From: Filomicrobium sp.
GTDB taxonomy: Bacteria; Pseudomonadota; Alphaproteobacteria; Rhizobiales; Hyphomicrobiaceae
Assembly (NCBI GenBank): GCA_017792465.1
Contig: CP051234.1
Location: forward strand, 2,574,501-2,638,500
Length of the DNA: 64,000 bases
Reading direction: 5' to 3'
Shown: in pieces, positions 37,227 through 46,594 of the stretch
Numbering within the stretch: position 1 is the stretch's first letter
Layout: each line of letters begins with the position of its first letter
Position numbers and translations under genes: made by a program
The notes under the pieces: model-generated
Seen by the model: only the letters and a program-made list of their open reading frames with translations
What the model was told of the DNA's origin: nothing
Databases searched by the model: none

Positions 37227-37895
37227 TTACGGGAACAACCGCGTCGTGTGCCACGGCTCGTTCGGGCCCTCGCGGCGGAACACGAGGCGCTCATGCAGGC
37301 GGAACGGGCGGTCCTGCCAGAACTCGATCTCAACCGGCGTGATGCGGAAGCCCGACCAGTGCGGCGGACGAGGAATTGTGCCGAAGCCGTATCGTGCAGC
37401 GACGCTGGCGACAGCCTTGGCAAGCTCCAACCTGCTGGACAGCGGGCGGGATTGCTTGGAGGCCCAGGCACCAATGCGGCTGCCGCGGGCTCGTGACGCA
37501 TAGTAGGCGTCGGCTTCTTCGTTAGAGACGGCGCTGACCGGTCCGCGGATGCGGATCTGCCGTCGCAGGGATTTCCAATGAAAGACGCAGGCTGCCTTCG
37601 AGACGGTCGCCAATTCCTGCCCCTTGGCGCTTTCGAGGTTGGTGTAGAAGACGAAGCCGCGATCAGGCACGGCCGGTTCGTCGACGCCTTTCAGGAGCAC
37701 CATCCGCACGTTGGGCAGGCCATCGCCATCGACGGTCGCCAGCGCCATGGCGTTGGGATCGTTGACTTCAGAGGCTGAAGCCTCAGCGAACCACGTCTGG
37801 AACAGACCGAAGGGGTCTTCGGCCGCCGTCAGCGTGTCGTCGGTCTGGCTGGCGAGGGTCTCTTCGTCGAGGGGAGCGTCGTTGTGGTCGGTCAA
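37227..37895 (-). CDS. pdxH: Pyridoxamine 5'-phosphate oxidase
   Basis: A 222-residue FMN enzyme that makes pyridoxal 5'-phosphate. Motifs include [52 protein letters not shown], and the C-terminal [24 protein letters not shown] ending in W-H-T-T-R-L-F-P. The frame is open beyond the domain, and no ATG fits; the TTG at 37895 (LTDHNDAP) is chosen since it gives the family length. It is convergent with the EEP-like gene. Both fmn and PLP sites look intact. Confidence 0.92.
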   Translation of the reverse strand: MTDHNDAPLDEETLASQTDDTLTAAEDPFGLFQTWFAEASASEVNDPNAMALATVDGDGLPNVRMVLLKGVDEPAVPDRGFVFYTNLESAKGQELATVSKAACVFHWKSLRRQIRIRGPVSAVSNEEADAYYASRARGSRIGAWASKQSRPLSSRLELAKAVASVAARYGFGTIPRPPHWSGFRITPVEIEFWQDRPFRLHERLVFRREGPNEPWHTTRLFP

Positions 37896-38214
37896 GTGGC
37901 ACCTGTTGCTGGCATGCTCGTCGAGGCGTTGGTTCGCCGACGGGCCGGGGGCCCGGCAGCCATCGCGCGCCGTTGCAGCGGGAAAAACGCTGTTCGGCTG
38001 GCGGCTCGGGCGTCCCAAGCCTTTTGCCTAAACCCCATTTTGCCTGGCGCCAAGCCCCAGGCCACTCCGGCGATTGTTCCAATTTAGCGCAGGCGTTCAG
38101 CCGGTCTTAACCAACTTGCCCCACACTGAAGCTCAGTTGGCCGGTGTTCAGGGGCAAGTTTTCCCTAACGGGCCGTGATCAAGTTGCGTTGTGAACAGTC
38201 GTTGAGTTTTGAAA

Positions 38215-38622
38215 ATGCGTCCAGAATCCTGCCTTGAAGCCATCGTTGCGACCTTGCTGACAGGCTTCGTCGCCGTCGCGGCGATCCTATTGGGCGCCGC
38301 ACCCGGCTTCGCCCAATCCGTGCCTTCCCTTGAAAAGTGCGCGCCAAGGGCCGCGAAGGTCGCCTTGACCCGCATCGACCAAGTTGCCGCCCTTGAGAAC
38401 CTGCAATACGCCCTTTCCGAGCTTGGAGACGGCGCCAGCTACGTCTGGCATCGCCATCGCGGCCAGCTTTCCGGCGTGATCCAGCCGACGATGTCGTTCC
38501 GCGACGCCAAAGGCCGCATTTGCCGGCATCTGGTCGTCCTTTTGAGCGCTGGCGATAAATCGCGCAAAACCGAGGCCATCGCGTGCCGGATGGATAACGG
38601 AATCTGGCGCTTCGATAGCTAG
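38215..38622 (+). CDS. Small secreted protein with surface-antigen-like C-terminus
   Basis: A 135-residue protein with a signal peptide (residues ~1-34, AAPGFAQS). The C-terminal part, YVWHRHRGQLSGVIQPT then GRICRHLVVLLSAGDKSRK and ACRMDNGIWRFDS, resembles the Rickettsia 17-kDa surface antigen/RT0821-type domain (pattern G-x-V-x-P, CR, ACR, D-G-x-W). Two cysteines may form a disulfide. The ATG at 38215 is taken; TTG 38209 is also in frame. The role is unknown. Confidence 0.68.
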   Translation: MRPESCLEAIVATLLTGFVAVAAILLGAAPGFAQSVPSLEKCAPRAAKVALTRIDQVAALENLQYALSELGDGASYVWHRHRGQLSGVIQPTMSFRDAKGRICRHLVVLLSAGDKSRKTEAIACRMDNGIWRFDS

Positions 38623-38907
38623 TTCCGCTGTAAACTCAATTGCTTAGCAGTATGCCGCGAGCAGGCTTTAATGCCACACTAAGGCGCATCTGGACCGCTT
38701 TGCCCTTTCGTGTAGGATGCGCGCAATCCAATGCTGCGAAGGCTCACTGGGAATCTGGCTGGCAGACGCTATCTTGATCCCGTTGCCTTCGGCCAACCAC
38801 GTTACCAGCGCGCATGACGCAAGACGACGGCCCGAAGCGGGTGGCAGAGCCTCCAGCCGGGTTTACGTTGTACTTGCAGCAAGAGAAGATAGAAGGGCAT
38901 CCGAGAT

Positions 38908-39756
38908 ATGAGTGACGCTGCGCCTCGTTCCACCGAGCCGACAGGAAATCTTATGGCAGGCAAGCGCGGGCTCATCATGGGCGTCGCGAACAACCGTTCG
39001 ATCGCCTGGGGCATTGCCAAGGCCTGCGCAGCGCAAGGGGCAGAACTGGCCTTCACCTACCAGGGCGATGCGCTGAAAAAGCGGGTCGAGCCGCTGGCTC
39101 AGGAGCTGGGCACGAAGCTCGTCCTGCCTTGTGATGTCACTAACGCCGCGTCGATGGACGAACTCTTCGCAACCTTGAAAGCCGAATGGGGCCAGCTTGA
39201 CTTTCTGGTGCACGCCATCGCCTTTTCAGACAAGGCGGAGCTTGACGGGCGCTACGTCGATACCTCGGAAAACAACTTCACGCAGACCATGCTGGTGTCC
39301 TGCTTCTCGCTGACAGCGCTGGCACAGCGCGCCGAAAAGATGATGAGCGAAGGCGGCTCGATCATCACGCTGACGTACTACGGCGCCGAAAAGGTCATGC
39401 CGCACTACAACGTGATGGGCGTCGCCAAGGCCGCTCTTGAAGCGAGTGTCAGATATCTGGCCGCCGACCTCGGCAAGAACGGCATCCGCGTCAATGCAAT
39501 CTCCGCGGGCCCGATCAAGACGCTGGCGGCTTCGGGCATTTCGGACTTCCGCTATATTCTGAAGTGGAACGAATATAACTCGCCGTTGCGCCGAACGGTG
39601 ACGATTGATGAAGTCGGCGGATCCGGGGTTTACCTGCTGTCGGATCTTTCGCGCGGGGTCACCGGAGAAGTGCATCACGTCGATGCGGGTTATCACGTCC
39701 AGGGTATGAAGAACGAAGAGGCCCCGGATATCACAGTCACAAAGTCCGAGGGCTGA
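38908..39756 (+). CDS. fabI: Enoyl-ACP reductase (NADH)
   Basis: A 282-residue short-chain dehydrogenase-type FabI that reduces enoyl-ACP in fatty acid elongation. The family glycine-motif GVANNRSIAWGIAKA is at residues ~26-40, and the catalytic Tyr-x6-Lys lies in YYGAEKVMPHYNVMGVAK, followed by VNAISAGPIKTLAASGI. The ~15-residue N-terminal extension before the fold is common. The histidine phosphatase follows 58 nt downstream in the same orientation. Confidence 0.95.
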   Translation: MSDAAPRSTEPTGNLMAGKRGLIMGVANNRSIAWGIAKACAAQGAELAFTYQGDALKKRVEPLAQELGTKLVLPCDVTNAASMDELFATLKAEWGQLDFLVHAIAFSDKAELDGRYVDTSENNFTQTMLVSCFSLTALAQRAEKMMSEGGSIITLTYYGAEKVMPHYNVMGVAKAALEASVRYLAADLGKNGIRVNAISAGPIKTLAASGISDFRYILKWNEYNSPLRRTVTIDEVGGSGVYLLSDLSRGVTGEVHHVDAGYHVQGMKNEEAPDITVTKSEG

Positions 39757-39814
39757 GCCGCATCGGACACCTTCAAAATGCGTTTGTGACTGTTCAGGGG
39801 TATGGAGAGTTGAG

Positions 39815-40402
39815 GTGAAAGACGGCGTCACTCTCTACTGCATTCGTCATGGCGAGACCGACTGGAATGCCCAGTCGCGCTATCAGGGCCAGGTCGATGT
39901 CCCGCTTAACGCAACGGGTCGCGCGCAGGCGCACCGCAACGGCGTCGCGCTGAGATCCCTCCTGCCTGACATCGCCAAAGCGGATTACGTTTCAAGTCCG
40001 CTATCGCGCGCTCGCGAAACGATGCGCATCGTCCGGCAGGCGCTCGATTTGCCGCCTGATGACTTCCAGTTCGATGACCGGCTGAAGGAAGTGCATTACG
40101 GCAACTGGGAAGGCCAGCTTCTGGAAACGCTTGTTTCGACGGAGGCCGACGGAATTGCAGCAAGGCGCGCCGATCCCTACCACTTCAAACCTCCCGGCGG
40201 CGAGAGCTACCAAGAGCTTCTGCAGCGCATGTGCAGCTGGCTTGAGACGGTTGAGCGCGACACGGTCGTGACGACACACGGCGGGATTACGCGGACGATG
40301 CGCGCGCATCTGCTTGGACTTGATCGGGATCGGATCCTGGAGCTTGAGGTTCCGCAGGACAAGGTTCTGATTATCCGCCGCGGAGAGATGTCCTGGGTTT
40401 GA
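39815..40402 (+). CDS. Histidine phosphatase family protein (phosphoglycerate mutase-like)
   Basis: A 195-residue enzyme of the histidine-phosphatase superfamily. The catalytic LYCIRHGETDWNAQSRYQG motif is near the N-terminus, SSPLSRARETMRI supplies the second Arg, and TTHGGITRTMR the second His. The GTG at 39815 has GGAGAG upstream. The fabI-adjacent position is frequent in Rhizobiales. Without biochemical data it cannot be told from cofactor-dependent mutase, alpha-ribazole phosphatase or a broad phosphatase. Confidence 0.88.
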   Translation: MKDGVTLYCIRHGETDWNAQSRYQGQVDVPLNATGRAQAHRNGVALRSLLPDIAKADYVSSPLSRARETMRIVRQALDLPPDDFQFDDRLKEVHYGNWEGQLLETLVSTEADGIAARRADPYHFKPPGGESYQELLQRMCSWLETVERDTVVTTHGGITRTMRAHLLGLDRDRILELEVPQDKVLIIRRGEMSWV

Positions 40403-41144
40403 GCCGCTGAGCCATCGCAGGGCCGCTGGTGGCGCTCCCCACCCAACTTTTTGGTGCCGCTGAGACGGTCCTAAACCGTCCCCTCACAGCCCCCAAAAAG
40501 AAAAGGACCAGAGCAGCGGCAGCTCCGGTCCTCTCCACGCTATTCAGGACGACTCGAAGCCGGCGGCTCAATTCCGGCAGGAGCGGTCCTTTTATGGTCA
40601 ACGTCATTCTGCCGCGGTTTGGCTAGTACCGTTCCAAGCAAGTGGTCCGGATGCAGCAGAACAAGTTGTGTGACGCAAATTTATACGCACGCAGAAACAC
40701 CTGTTGATGTTTCCGTCGCTTGCTTGCGTGTTCCGGTGGCCCATCCAAGCGTTTGCATTTGTTTGGCCGGCGTTTTTTGCCCTGGCCCAGTGCATCTGAG
40801 ATGGCGCCCGAAATCTCCGCTGGACCGTGTTGGGTTACGAATCCAGTGAGAATCACGCTTTGACTCAATAGCTTTCATAAGCTGTAACGAGTCGCCTTGT
40901 CATCTATATTGCCGGAAACGGGACCTTGGCGGTGGCCGCCAAGCCTCGGTTGGATTTTTTTGCAACACTTTTCCAGCATTTCTAGATCCTGCATTCTCAA
41001 TAGCAAGGAGATGCAATCTTCTCCTCAGTGGTGATATGATGACACAGGTTGGCGGCGCGATTCATTCGCGCCAGGCCACAAATCCCAGTCCGACCGAGCC
41101 TGCTTTGATCCGGTTCGCGGTCCTTCGATCTTCTTCAGGAAAGT
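40403..41144. other. Long intergenic region upstream of aroC
   Basis: 742 bases with no protein gene I can support. The left third contains two strong hairpins (separate entry). The stretch 40620-40900 has short open frames on both strands without ribosome sites. The end near 41050-41144 presumably holds the aroC promoter. Confidence 0.5.
40496..40594. ncRNA. Two oppositely oriented terminator-like hairpins; possible small RNA
   Basis: The first hairpin, AGGACC-A-GAGC pairing with GCTC-C-GGTCCT within about 40507-40535, is followed by TTTTCTTTTT when read on the minus strand. The second, AGGAC/GTCCT with an inner GCCGG/CCGGC at about 40546-40592, is followed by TTTTAT on the plus strand. The plus one can end the histidine-phosphatase transcript. 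The minus one has no gene to serve, which suggests an unannotated minus-strand RNA from 40.5-40.9 kb. Confidence 0.35.
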
Positions 41145-42242
41145 ATGTCTCACAACACGTTCGGTCACCTGTTCCGCTTCACGACATGGGGTGAAAGCCA
41201 TGGCCCGGCTATCGGCTGCGTCGTCGACGGCTGCCCGCCTGGACTTGCCATTACTGTTGAAGATATCCAGCGCGATCTCGACCGGCGGCGTCCGGGGCAG
41301 TCGCGTTTTACGCCCCAGCGTCAGGAACTCGATCAGGTCGAGATTCAATCCGGCGTCTTCACAGACGAAAGCGGGCAGCAGGTGACGACGGGGACGCCGA
41401 TCGGGCTTGTCATCCGCAATGTCGATCAGCGCTCCAAGGACTACGGCGATATCGCCAAGAAATTCCGGCCGGGGCATGCCGATTTCACTTACGAGGCCAA
41501 ATACGGCCTGCGCGACTACCGCGGCGGCGGACGCTCGTCAGCTCGCGAAACGGCGATGCGGGTGGCCGCAGGTGCCATCGCCCGCAAGGTCATTTCCGGC
41601 ATCACCATCAAGGCCGGTCTTGTGCAGCTTGGTCCACACAAGATCGATCGCTCGCGGCTCGACTGGTCGATCGTCGATGACAACCCGTTCTTCTGCCCCG
41701 ACCCAGGCAGCGTGCAGCCATGGTCAAGCTACCTTGACGGTATTCGCAAAGCGGGCTCTTCGATCGGCGCGGTCATCGAAGTCGTCGCCGAAGGGGTTCC
41801 GGCCGGCCTTGGCGCTCCGATTTATGCCAAACTCGACCAGGACCTTGCCTCAGCGATGATGAGCATCAACGCCGTCAAGGGCGTCGAGATCGGCGAAGGG
41901 ATGGCGGCTGCCGAACTGACCGGGGAAGCGAATGCCGACGAGATCAGGATCGGCGCGGACGGCCAGCCCGAATTCCTGTCCAATCATGCCGGCGGGATAC
42001 TGGGCGGCATCGCATCAGGGCAGCCGATCGTGTGCCGGTTTGCCGTCAAACCCACCTCTTCAATCCTGACGCCGCGGCGGACGATCGACCGCGACGGCAA
42101 TGAGACCGAAATTCTCACCAAAGGCCGTCACGATCCCTGCGTTGGTATTCGCGCCGTGCCCGTCGGCGAGGCAATGATGGCGCTCGTTTTGGCCGACCAC
42201 CTGCTTCTTCACCGCGCGCAATGCGGCGATGCAGCGAAATAA
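41145..42242 (+). CDS. aroC: Chorismate synthase
   Basis: A 365-residue enzyme that makes chorismate from EPSP with reduced FMN, the end of the common aromatic pathway. The family signatures are [22 protein letters not shown] at the N-terminus, [21 protein letters not shown] and [19 protein letters not shown] near the end. The ATG at 41145 gives the usual length. Upstream is a long intergenic region, downstream a membrane protein gene; both suggest single-gene transcription. Confidence 0.96.
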   Translation: MSHNTFGHLFRFTTWGESHGPAIGCVVDGCPPGLAITVEDIQRDLDRRRPGQSRFTPQRQELDQVEIQSGVFTDESGQQVTTGTPIGLVIRNVDQRSKDYGDIAKKFRPGHADFTYEAKYGLRDYRGGGRSSARETAMRVAAGAIARKVISGITIKAGLVQLGPHKIDRSRLDWSIVDDNPFFCPDPGSVQPWSSYLDGIRKAGSSIGAVIEVVAEGVPAGLGAPIYAKLDQDLASAMMSINAVKGVEIGEGMAAAELTGEANADEIRIGADGQPEFLSNHAGGILGGIASGQPIVCRFAVKPTSSILTPRRTIDRDGNETEILTKGRHDPCVGIRAVPVGEAMMALVLADHLLLHRAQCGDAAK

Positions 42243-42374
42243 CTCCGATTTGTTGGTGCAGCCTGTTGCCAAGCCAGTATTACACTGCTTACGCTGACGT
42301 TGCGCTGCAGCAAGTCCGTTGGCGGCGGATAGTTTGCGCTGCCGGCCGAAGTGATCGTGGGGGCATTTTCGACG

Positions 42375-42911
42375 ATGGCTGATGCACCGACTGTGAATAT
42401 CGACGACGCCAACGGCTACACCGTTGGCTATGGGCGGGAGAAGGGTCAGTTCCGGGTCTTCGTTCTATCGGGCGTCGGCATCATCTTTACGACTGCGGCG
42501 TTCTACACCGGGAGCGAATTGCTGCTTGCGATTGGCGTCGCGGCGCTCGGCACGGCCTATTACTTTTTTCCGCTGATCGAGACAGGCCGGGCCCGGCTAG
42601 GCGCAAACGAGTACGGGATTTTTATCGAAGGGCTTGGCCTTATTGGGTGGCGCTCCATCGAGAAAATCGAGCTCATCCAGATCGCCGTGCGCACGATCAT
42701 AAATTACGAGATGCAGATCACGTTAAAGCAACCCGTCGAGCGCGCGCTGCTGGCAGACTGGCGCAAGATGCCGATTTATCGACTGTTGATGCGGCTGCCC
42801 TGGACCATGGGGCACTCCAATACCATCCGGGTCCCGCTTGAACCCTTCGCTGAGCCTGCCGACGAGATCGAGCGCACGCTTAACCGCATGCGCCGCTTCT
42901 ATCAAAGCTGA
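42375..42911 (+). CDS. Two-helix membrane hypothetical protein
   Basis: A 178-residue protein with two adjacent hydrophobic helices (FVLSGVGIIFTTAAFYTG and LLLAIGVAALGTAYYFF), then a soluble C-terminal domain starting GRARLGANEYGIFIEGLGLIGW, which resembles a bacterial PH-like membrane domain (PH domains often follow two helices, as in YdbT/YcxE). The C-terminus is charged and helical. The start is uncertain: ATG at 42375 (MADAPT) or GTG at 42351. It is not recognised as a named family. Confidence 0.62.
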   Translation: MADAPTVNIDDANGYTVGYGREKGQFRVFVLSGVGIIFTTAAFYTGSELLLAIGVAALGTAYYFFPLIETGRARLGANEYGIFIEGLGLIGWRSIEKIELIQIAVRTIINYEMQITLKQPVERALLADWRKMPIYRLLMRLPWTMGHSNTIRVPLEPFAEPADEIERTLNRMRRFYQS

Positions 42912-43000
42912 CTGCCCTGAACGTTTTGCCAAAGCGCCGGTGCCGTCGCCTCATTGCAGGCGAAGGCCGCGCGCCTCTTTCTAAGCGACTAGCTCGGAGA

Positions 43001-44359
43001 TCATATCGGCAAGGGGACGCCAGCTGCTTCAAACGCCGCTTTCTGGCGGGCGGCGACTGCCTCAACTTGGAAGCCTTCAATGGTCTCGTTGAAGAGTTCG
43101 TACCAATTCAGCTTGGCGTCGAGATGCAGGAAGACGCCGCCGAGCCCGATGGCAGCCCGGTCCATGAAGACGAACTCCCGAGGAATGGTGACAGGGCCTT
43201 TTTCCTTCAGCACGGATCGGACGTGCATCATTTCCTTGCGGCCGTATTCGCCCGGCGTTGTTTGATCGGCGATGGTCCGCTCGCGGTCATCGAGGAGCGG
43301 GCCGTAGATGAACTTCGCCCAGATCGTCAGTCCGTCGATGAGTTCGCTGTTGAGGCCCTTGAAGCCCCACTGTTCGTAAGCGGAGACCACACGATCTCGG
43401 TCACCCTCCAATAGTCCGCGATAGAGATTGACGACGCCTGCGACAAAGGCCGGCGGGAAGGTTCTGATGCATCCGTAATCAAGGAGGTTGATGCCTCCAG
43501 GGCGATCGCCATCGGAGAAGACCGTGTAGTTGCCAAGATGCGGATCGCCGTGGATCACACCGTAATGGCTGAACGGATACCACCAGGCGCGGAACATTGC
43601 TCGCGCGATCTGGTTGCGGTCTTCAAGCGGGTTTTCCTTGAAATTCAGGAGCGGCTTGCCTTCCAGCCAAGTCATCGTAAGCAAGCGGCCCGTCGAGAGA
43701 TCATCGATGACGTCGGGAACGCGGATCATCGGATCGTCAGAGAAAATGCCGGCATAAAGCTTCGTATGGCGGGCTTCCAGTTCGTAATCGAGTTCTTCGC
43801 GCAGACGGGTTGAGATCTCCTTGAAGATCTCCTTGGTGTCGACGCCTGGGTCGGTGCGGGCGTGGATCTGGAACACCAGCTTCAGCTGACTGAGATCGGC
43901 TTCGACGGCCGACTGCATGTCTGGGTATTGCAGCTTGCAGGCGAGCTGGCGGCCGTCATCCAAGGTCGCGCGGTGCACCTGGCCCAGGGATGCGGAGGCG
44001 GCGGACTGAGCTTCGAAGCTCGCGAAGCGACTTTCCCAATCGCGACCCAATTCGGCAATCATGCGCCGGCGCACGAAGGCCGGACCCATCGGCGGGGCCT
44101 GGCTTTGCAATTGCGCCAGTTCGCGCGCGTATTCCTTGGGCAGGGCTTCGGGGATGGTCGACAAGAGCTGGGCGACCTTCATGATCGGGCCTTTGAGCCC
44201 ACCCAGAGCGGCCGCCAACTCGCGCGCCGACTTGTCCCGATCGAGTTCGAGACCCAGAAGTCTCCTTCCAGCATAGCGTGCTGCGACGCTGCCGACGTTG
44301 GTTCCCACGCGCGCGTATCGCGATGCGCGGGCCGTAAATCGATTGTCTTCGTTACTCAT
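43001..44359 (-). CDS. ABC1/UbiB (AarF) family atypical kinase
   Basis: A 452-residue member of the ABC1/UbiB atypical kinase-like family; members assist quinone biosynthesis or lipid homeostasis. The hallmark lysine motif is KGPIMKVAQLLS (KxxQ), the Ala-rich nucleotide loop is SAASASLGQVHRA, and the catalytic region is VIHGDPHLGNY with the later LLDYGCIRTF. It has no C-terminal membrane helices like those of UbiB, so it is probably not the ubiquinone UbiB but the paralogous family common in Rhizobiales. It stands alone. Confidence 0.88.
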   Translation of the reverse strand: MSNEDNRFTARASRYARVGTNVGSVAARYAGRRLLGLELDRDKSARELAAALGGLKGPIMKVAQLLSTIPEALPKEYARELAQLQSQAPPMGPAFVRRRMIAELGRDWESRFASFEAQSAASASLGQVHRATLDDGRQLACKLQYPDMQSAVEADLSQLKLVFQIHARTDPGVDTKEIFKEISTRLREELDYELEARHTKLYAGIFSDDPMIRVPDVIDDLSTGRLLTMTWLEGKPLLNFKENPLEDRNQIARAMFRAWWYPFSHYGVIHGDPHLGNYTVFSDGDRPGGINLLDYGCIRTFPPAFVAGVVNLYRGLLEGDRDRVVSAYEQWGFKGLNSELIDGLTIWAKFIYGPLLDDRERTIADQTTPGEYGRKEMMHVRSVLKEKGPVTIPREFVFMDRAAIGLGGVFLHLDAKLNWYELFNETIEGFQVEAVAARQKAAFEAAGVPLPI

Positions 44360-44456
44360 CGCCGGTTTTCATAAGCCCGAAAGATCTGACGTCAGGTCTT
44401 GGACCGCCGCACACCGTTTGGAGCGGCGGTCTCATCTGTCTTACGTTCGGGAATGT

Positions 44457-44750
44457 CTACCGGTTTTCTTCGTTGAGCAGTTCAAAAAAGCGCTCCGGAC
44501 CGCCTGGCCGAGACAGATCCACTTCGTGCGCGAATATCGCACGGTCGCGTCTTGAGTAGCGCCAGTGGCGGCCGGCATTGCGTCTGCTCTTTTTGCGATA
44601 GCTGTAGCGGGATGAGTACTTCGCGCTGTCTTTGGACTTCAAGCCGTGGGCTTCAGCCGGCGTGGGCGAAAATCCCGTGCTCGCAAACACGGCTGCCAAT
44701 AGCGCGGCGCTGGCGATGGATGCGAGTTTGATCTCTTTGGCATAGGGCAT
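44457..44750 (-). CDS. Small basic secreted protein
   Basis: A 97-residue protein with a signal peptide (LASIASAALLAAVFASTG then PAEAHG) and a short, basic mature part (YSYRKKSRRNAGRHWRYSRRDR) ending in an acidic helix. The ATG at 44750 has GAGGTTATG upstream; a frame extension to 44897 is unsupported. Its composition resembles the Lys/Arg/Tyr-rich tract of the M15-type protein at 1.1 kb. The role is unknown. Confidence 0.6.
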   Translation of the reverse strand: MPYAKEIKLASIASAALLAAVFASTGFSPTPAEAHGLKSKDSAKYSSRYSYRKKSRRNAGRHWRYSRRDRAIFAHEVDLSRPGGPERFFELLNEENR

Positions 44751-44950
44751 GACATAACCTCGGGGGCGAAAAATACCGATGCAGCCGACGCGACACCGCG
44801 TTGGGCTCAGGTATAAATACGTCTTCAATCTAAATTGGGGGTGCGTGGCGCAGATCGCAACTCTTGCCATCCCCCTTGGAGCCGTCGCAGATCCCAAATT
44901 GGGTCGCTTTGGAGCACGTCAATCGGCGGTCGCGACCGGCCCAGCTGCCG

Positions 44951-45706
44951 TCAAATGCCCTGCCCTTCGGCCTCGCGCTCGAGTTCGCGCAGGCGTTCGT
45001 TGGCTCCCGGCCAAAATGGATTGACGGCCATCAATTGACGGTGAGCGGCGAGTGCGCCGGCCTTCTGACCGGTTTCTTCAAGCATCCGCGACAAGCCTTC
45101 GAGCGCCTTGTAATGATTGGGATCGAGCGCCAGGACACGGCGCAAATCGCCCATCGCCCTGGCGAAGTTGTTTTGTGAATAGTTCAAAACTGCGCGTTGA
45201 TGCCAACCTTCGGCATAGTCAGGAGCCAACTCAACGACGGCATCGAAAAACTTCAGCGCCAGCTCTTCCTTCTTTTGCGCCATCGCCTGCGAGCCCCGCT
45301 GCATCAGGACGGCGACGGTATCGCCATGACCAAACAGCCAGAAACGCTCGATGACGCCGGAAATTTCCTGTCCGGACTTTTCGTCGTCGGCGGTAGCGAG
45401 GAGGGCATAAAGGTTCGCCATCGCGTCGGCGCGCGCCTTGGGCGATTTGGGTGGGTCGAGGAGGACCTTCTTATGATAGGGAAGCGGTGGGGCTTCGGGC
45501 TTTTTGGCCGTATTTTTCTTGCTTGGCGGCGTGGCCTGATCGGGATTTGCCGCATCGGGTAAATCCGGGCGACGCTCGTTTTGGGCCGGCGGTTGACCTG
45601 TGCCAAGCTCGCCATTGGGGGCGGCGTCCTGAGCGAATGCAGGGCTGGCAGCCAGCGTGCTGCTGGCAACAAGCAGGGCCTTCAAGACGGGTATGCGCGT
45701 TTTCAT
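44951..45706 (-). CDS. Secreted TPR protein
   Basis: A 251-residue protein with a signal peptide (MKTRIPVLKALLVASSTLAASPAFAQ), a Pro/Asp-rich linker, then at least three TPR units (MQRGSQAMAQKKEELALKFFDAVVELAPDY; ALLNYSQNNFARAMGDLRRVLALDP-like; LEETGQKAGALAAHRQLMAVNP). The ATG at 45706 is preferred over the in-frame ATG 24 nt upstream since it begins the signal peptide. Specific function unknown. Confidence 0.75.
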   Translation of the reverse strand: MKTRIPVLKALLVASSTLAASPAFAQDAAPNGELGTGQPPAQNERRPDLPDAANPDQATPPSKKNTAKKPEAPPLPYHKKVLLDPPKSPKARADAMANLYALLATADDEKSGQEISGVIERFWLFGHGDTVAVLMQRGSQAMAQKKEELALKFFDAVVELAPDYAEGWHQRAVLNYSQNNFARAMGDLRRVLALDPNHYKALEGLSRMLEETGQKAGALAAHRQLMAVNPFWPGANERLRELEREAEGQGI

Positions 45707-45840
45707 TGAGCGTCCGACAATAAAAGACATGCCCCAAAGCTATGGGGCATGTCGGGTCGGTGTCAAAGAAACTTCGCGGTTGCGAAGCTTACATTTTGTT
45801 CACGCACAAGCCGCGCGGGGCGCAGGACAGGCCTGATTGA

Positions 45841-45966
45841 TCAGCCCTGGCGCGCCTTGAAGCGACGCTGCGTCTTGTTGATGATGTAGAGCTTGCCGCG
45901 GCGGCGAACCAGTCGGTTGTCGCGGTGGCGCGAACGAAGCGATTTCAGCGAGTTGCGAACTTTCAT
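45841..45966 (-). CDS. rpmJ: 50S ribosomal protein L36 (zinc-free type)
   Basis: A 41-residue protein beginning [16 protein letters not shown] and ending [11 protein letters not shown], the alphaproteobacterial L36 form. It lacks the Cys/His zinc ligands of the classical form, so it does not need zinc. The ATG at 45966 has GGGTAACG upstream. The gene is alone, as usual for this type. Confidence 0.95.
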   Translation of the reverse strand: MKVRNSLKSLRSRHRDNRLVRRRGKLYIINKTQRRFKARQG

Positions 45967-46308
45967 GGCGTTACCCGTCGGAATTGATGTGTTGTTTGGC
46001 CGGGCGGGAAAGACCATATGCGCGCCGCAGATATTACAGCGCGCGATCGTCGTGTCGCCCCGGTTGGGAGTTGGCGCAAAATATGGTCTGTCCCGGCGAA
46101 AGTCAACTGCTGCGGGCTTCTTAGGTCGATGCCACCTTTGCGACAGTCGGAAAGAGGCAACCCAGACGCCGATGGGATATCTAAGCAATGTTGCATGGAT
46201 AGGCCTGCAGGCCGGATTGTCGCAGCGAGCCAGTTTGGTGTCGAGGCGCGCAGGTCGCCGCGGGTTTGGCCCGTATCGGTCAGAATTGATAAAAGGGGGG
46301 TGTGAGAG
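45967..46308. other. Intergenic region between rpmJ and tRNA-Val
   Basis: 342 bases with no supported gene. It presumably contains the rpmJ promoter and the 3' flank of the tRNA. I saw no repeats or strong hairpins. Confidence 0.5.
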
Positions 46309-46383
46309 TGGTGGGCGATACTGGGATCGAACCAGTGACCCCTACCATGTCAAGGTAGTGCTCTACCGCTGAGCTAATCGCCC
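46309..46383 (-). tRNA. tRNA-Val(GAC)
   Basis: The minus strand forms a 75-nt cloverleaf: acceptor GGGCGAT, D arm GCTCAGCGGTAGAGC, anticodon arm CTACCTTGACATGGTAG with anticodon GAC, and T arm GTTCGATCC. The CCA is encoded at 46309-46311. Confidence 0.95.
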
Positions 46384-46540
46384 TCTCACTTTGAGAATTC
46401 CGCTTTTTTTCGAACCAGCCAAGGCCTGAGCCGTCACGGTAAAAGCTGGCGAGCCGGGCATCGACAAGGTGCTCCCGGCAAAGCGGAGATGATCGTTTAC
46501 TCAAGCTGCCCACAGAACGCAAGTGCGAACTTGCAGAGAA

Positions 46541-46570
46541 AGCAAAACGGCGACAATCGAGCGCCGCCGT
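46541..46570 (-). terminator. Terminator of xoxGJ
   Basis: ACGGCG (46547-46552) pairs with CGCCGT (46565-46570); on the minus strand TTTTGCTTT follows. It lies 25 nt past the xoxJ stop. Confidence 0.65.
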
Positions 46571-46594
46571 CAAGCCAAATGGACAGAATCAAGG

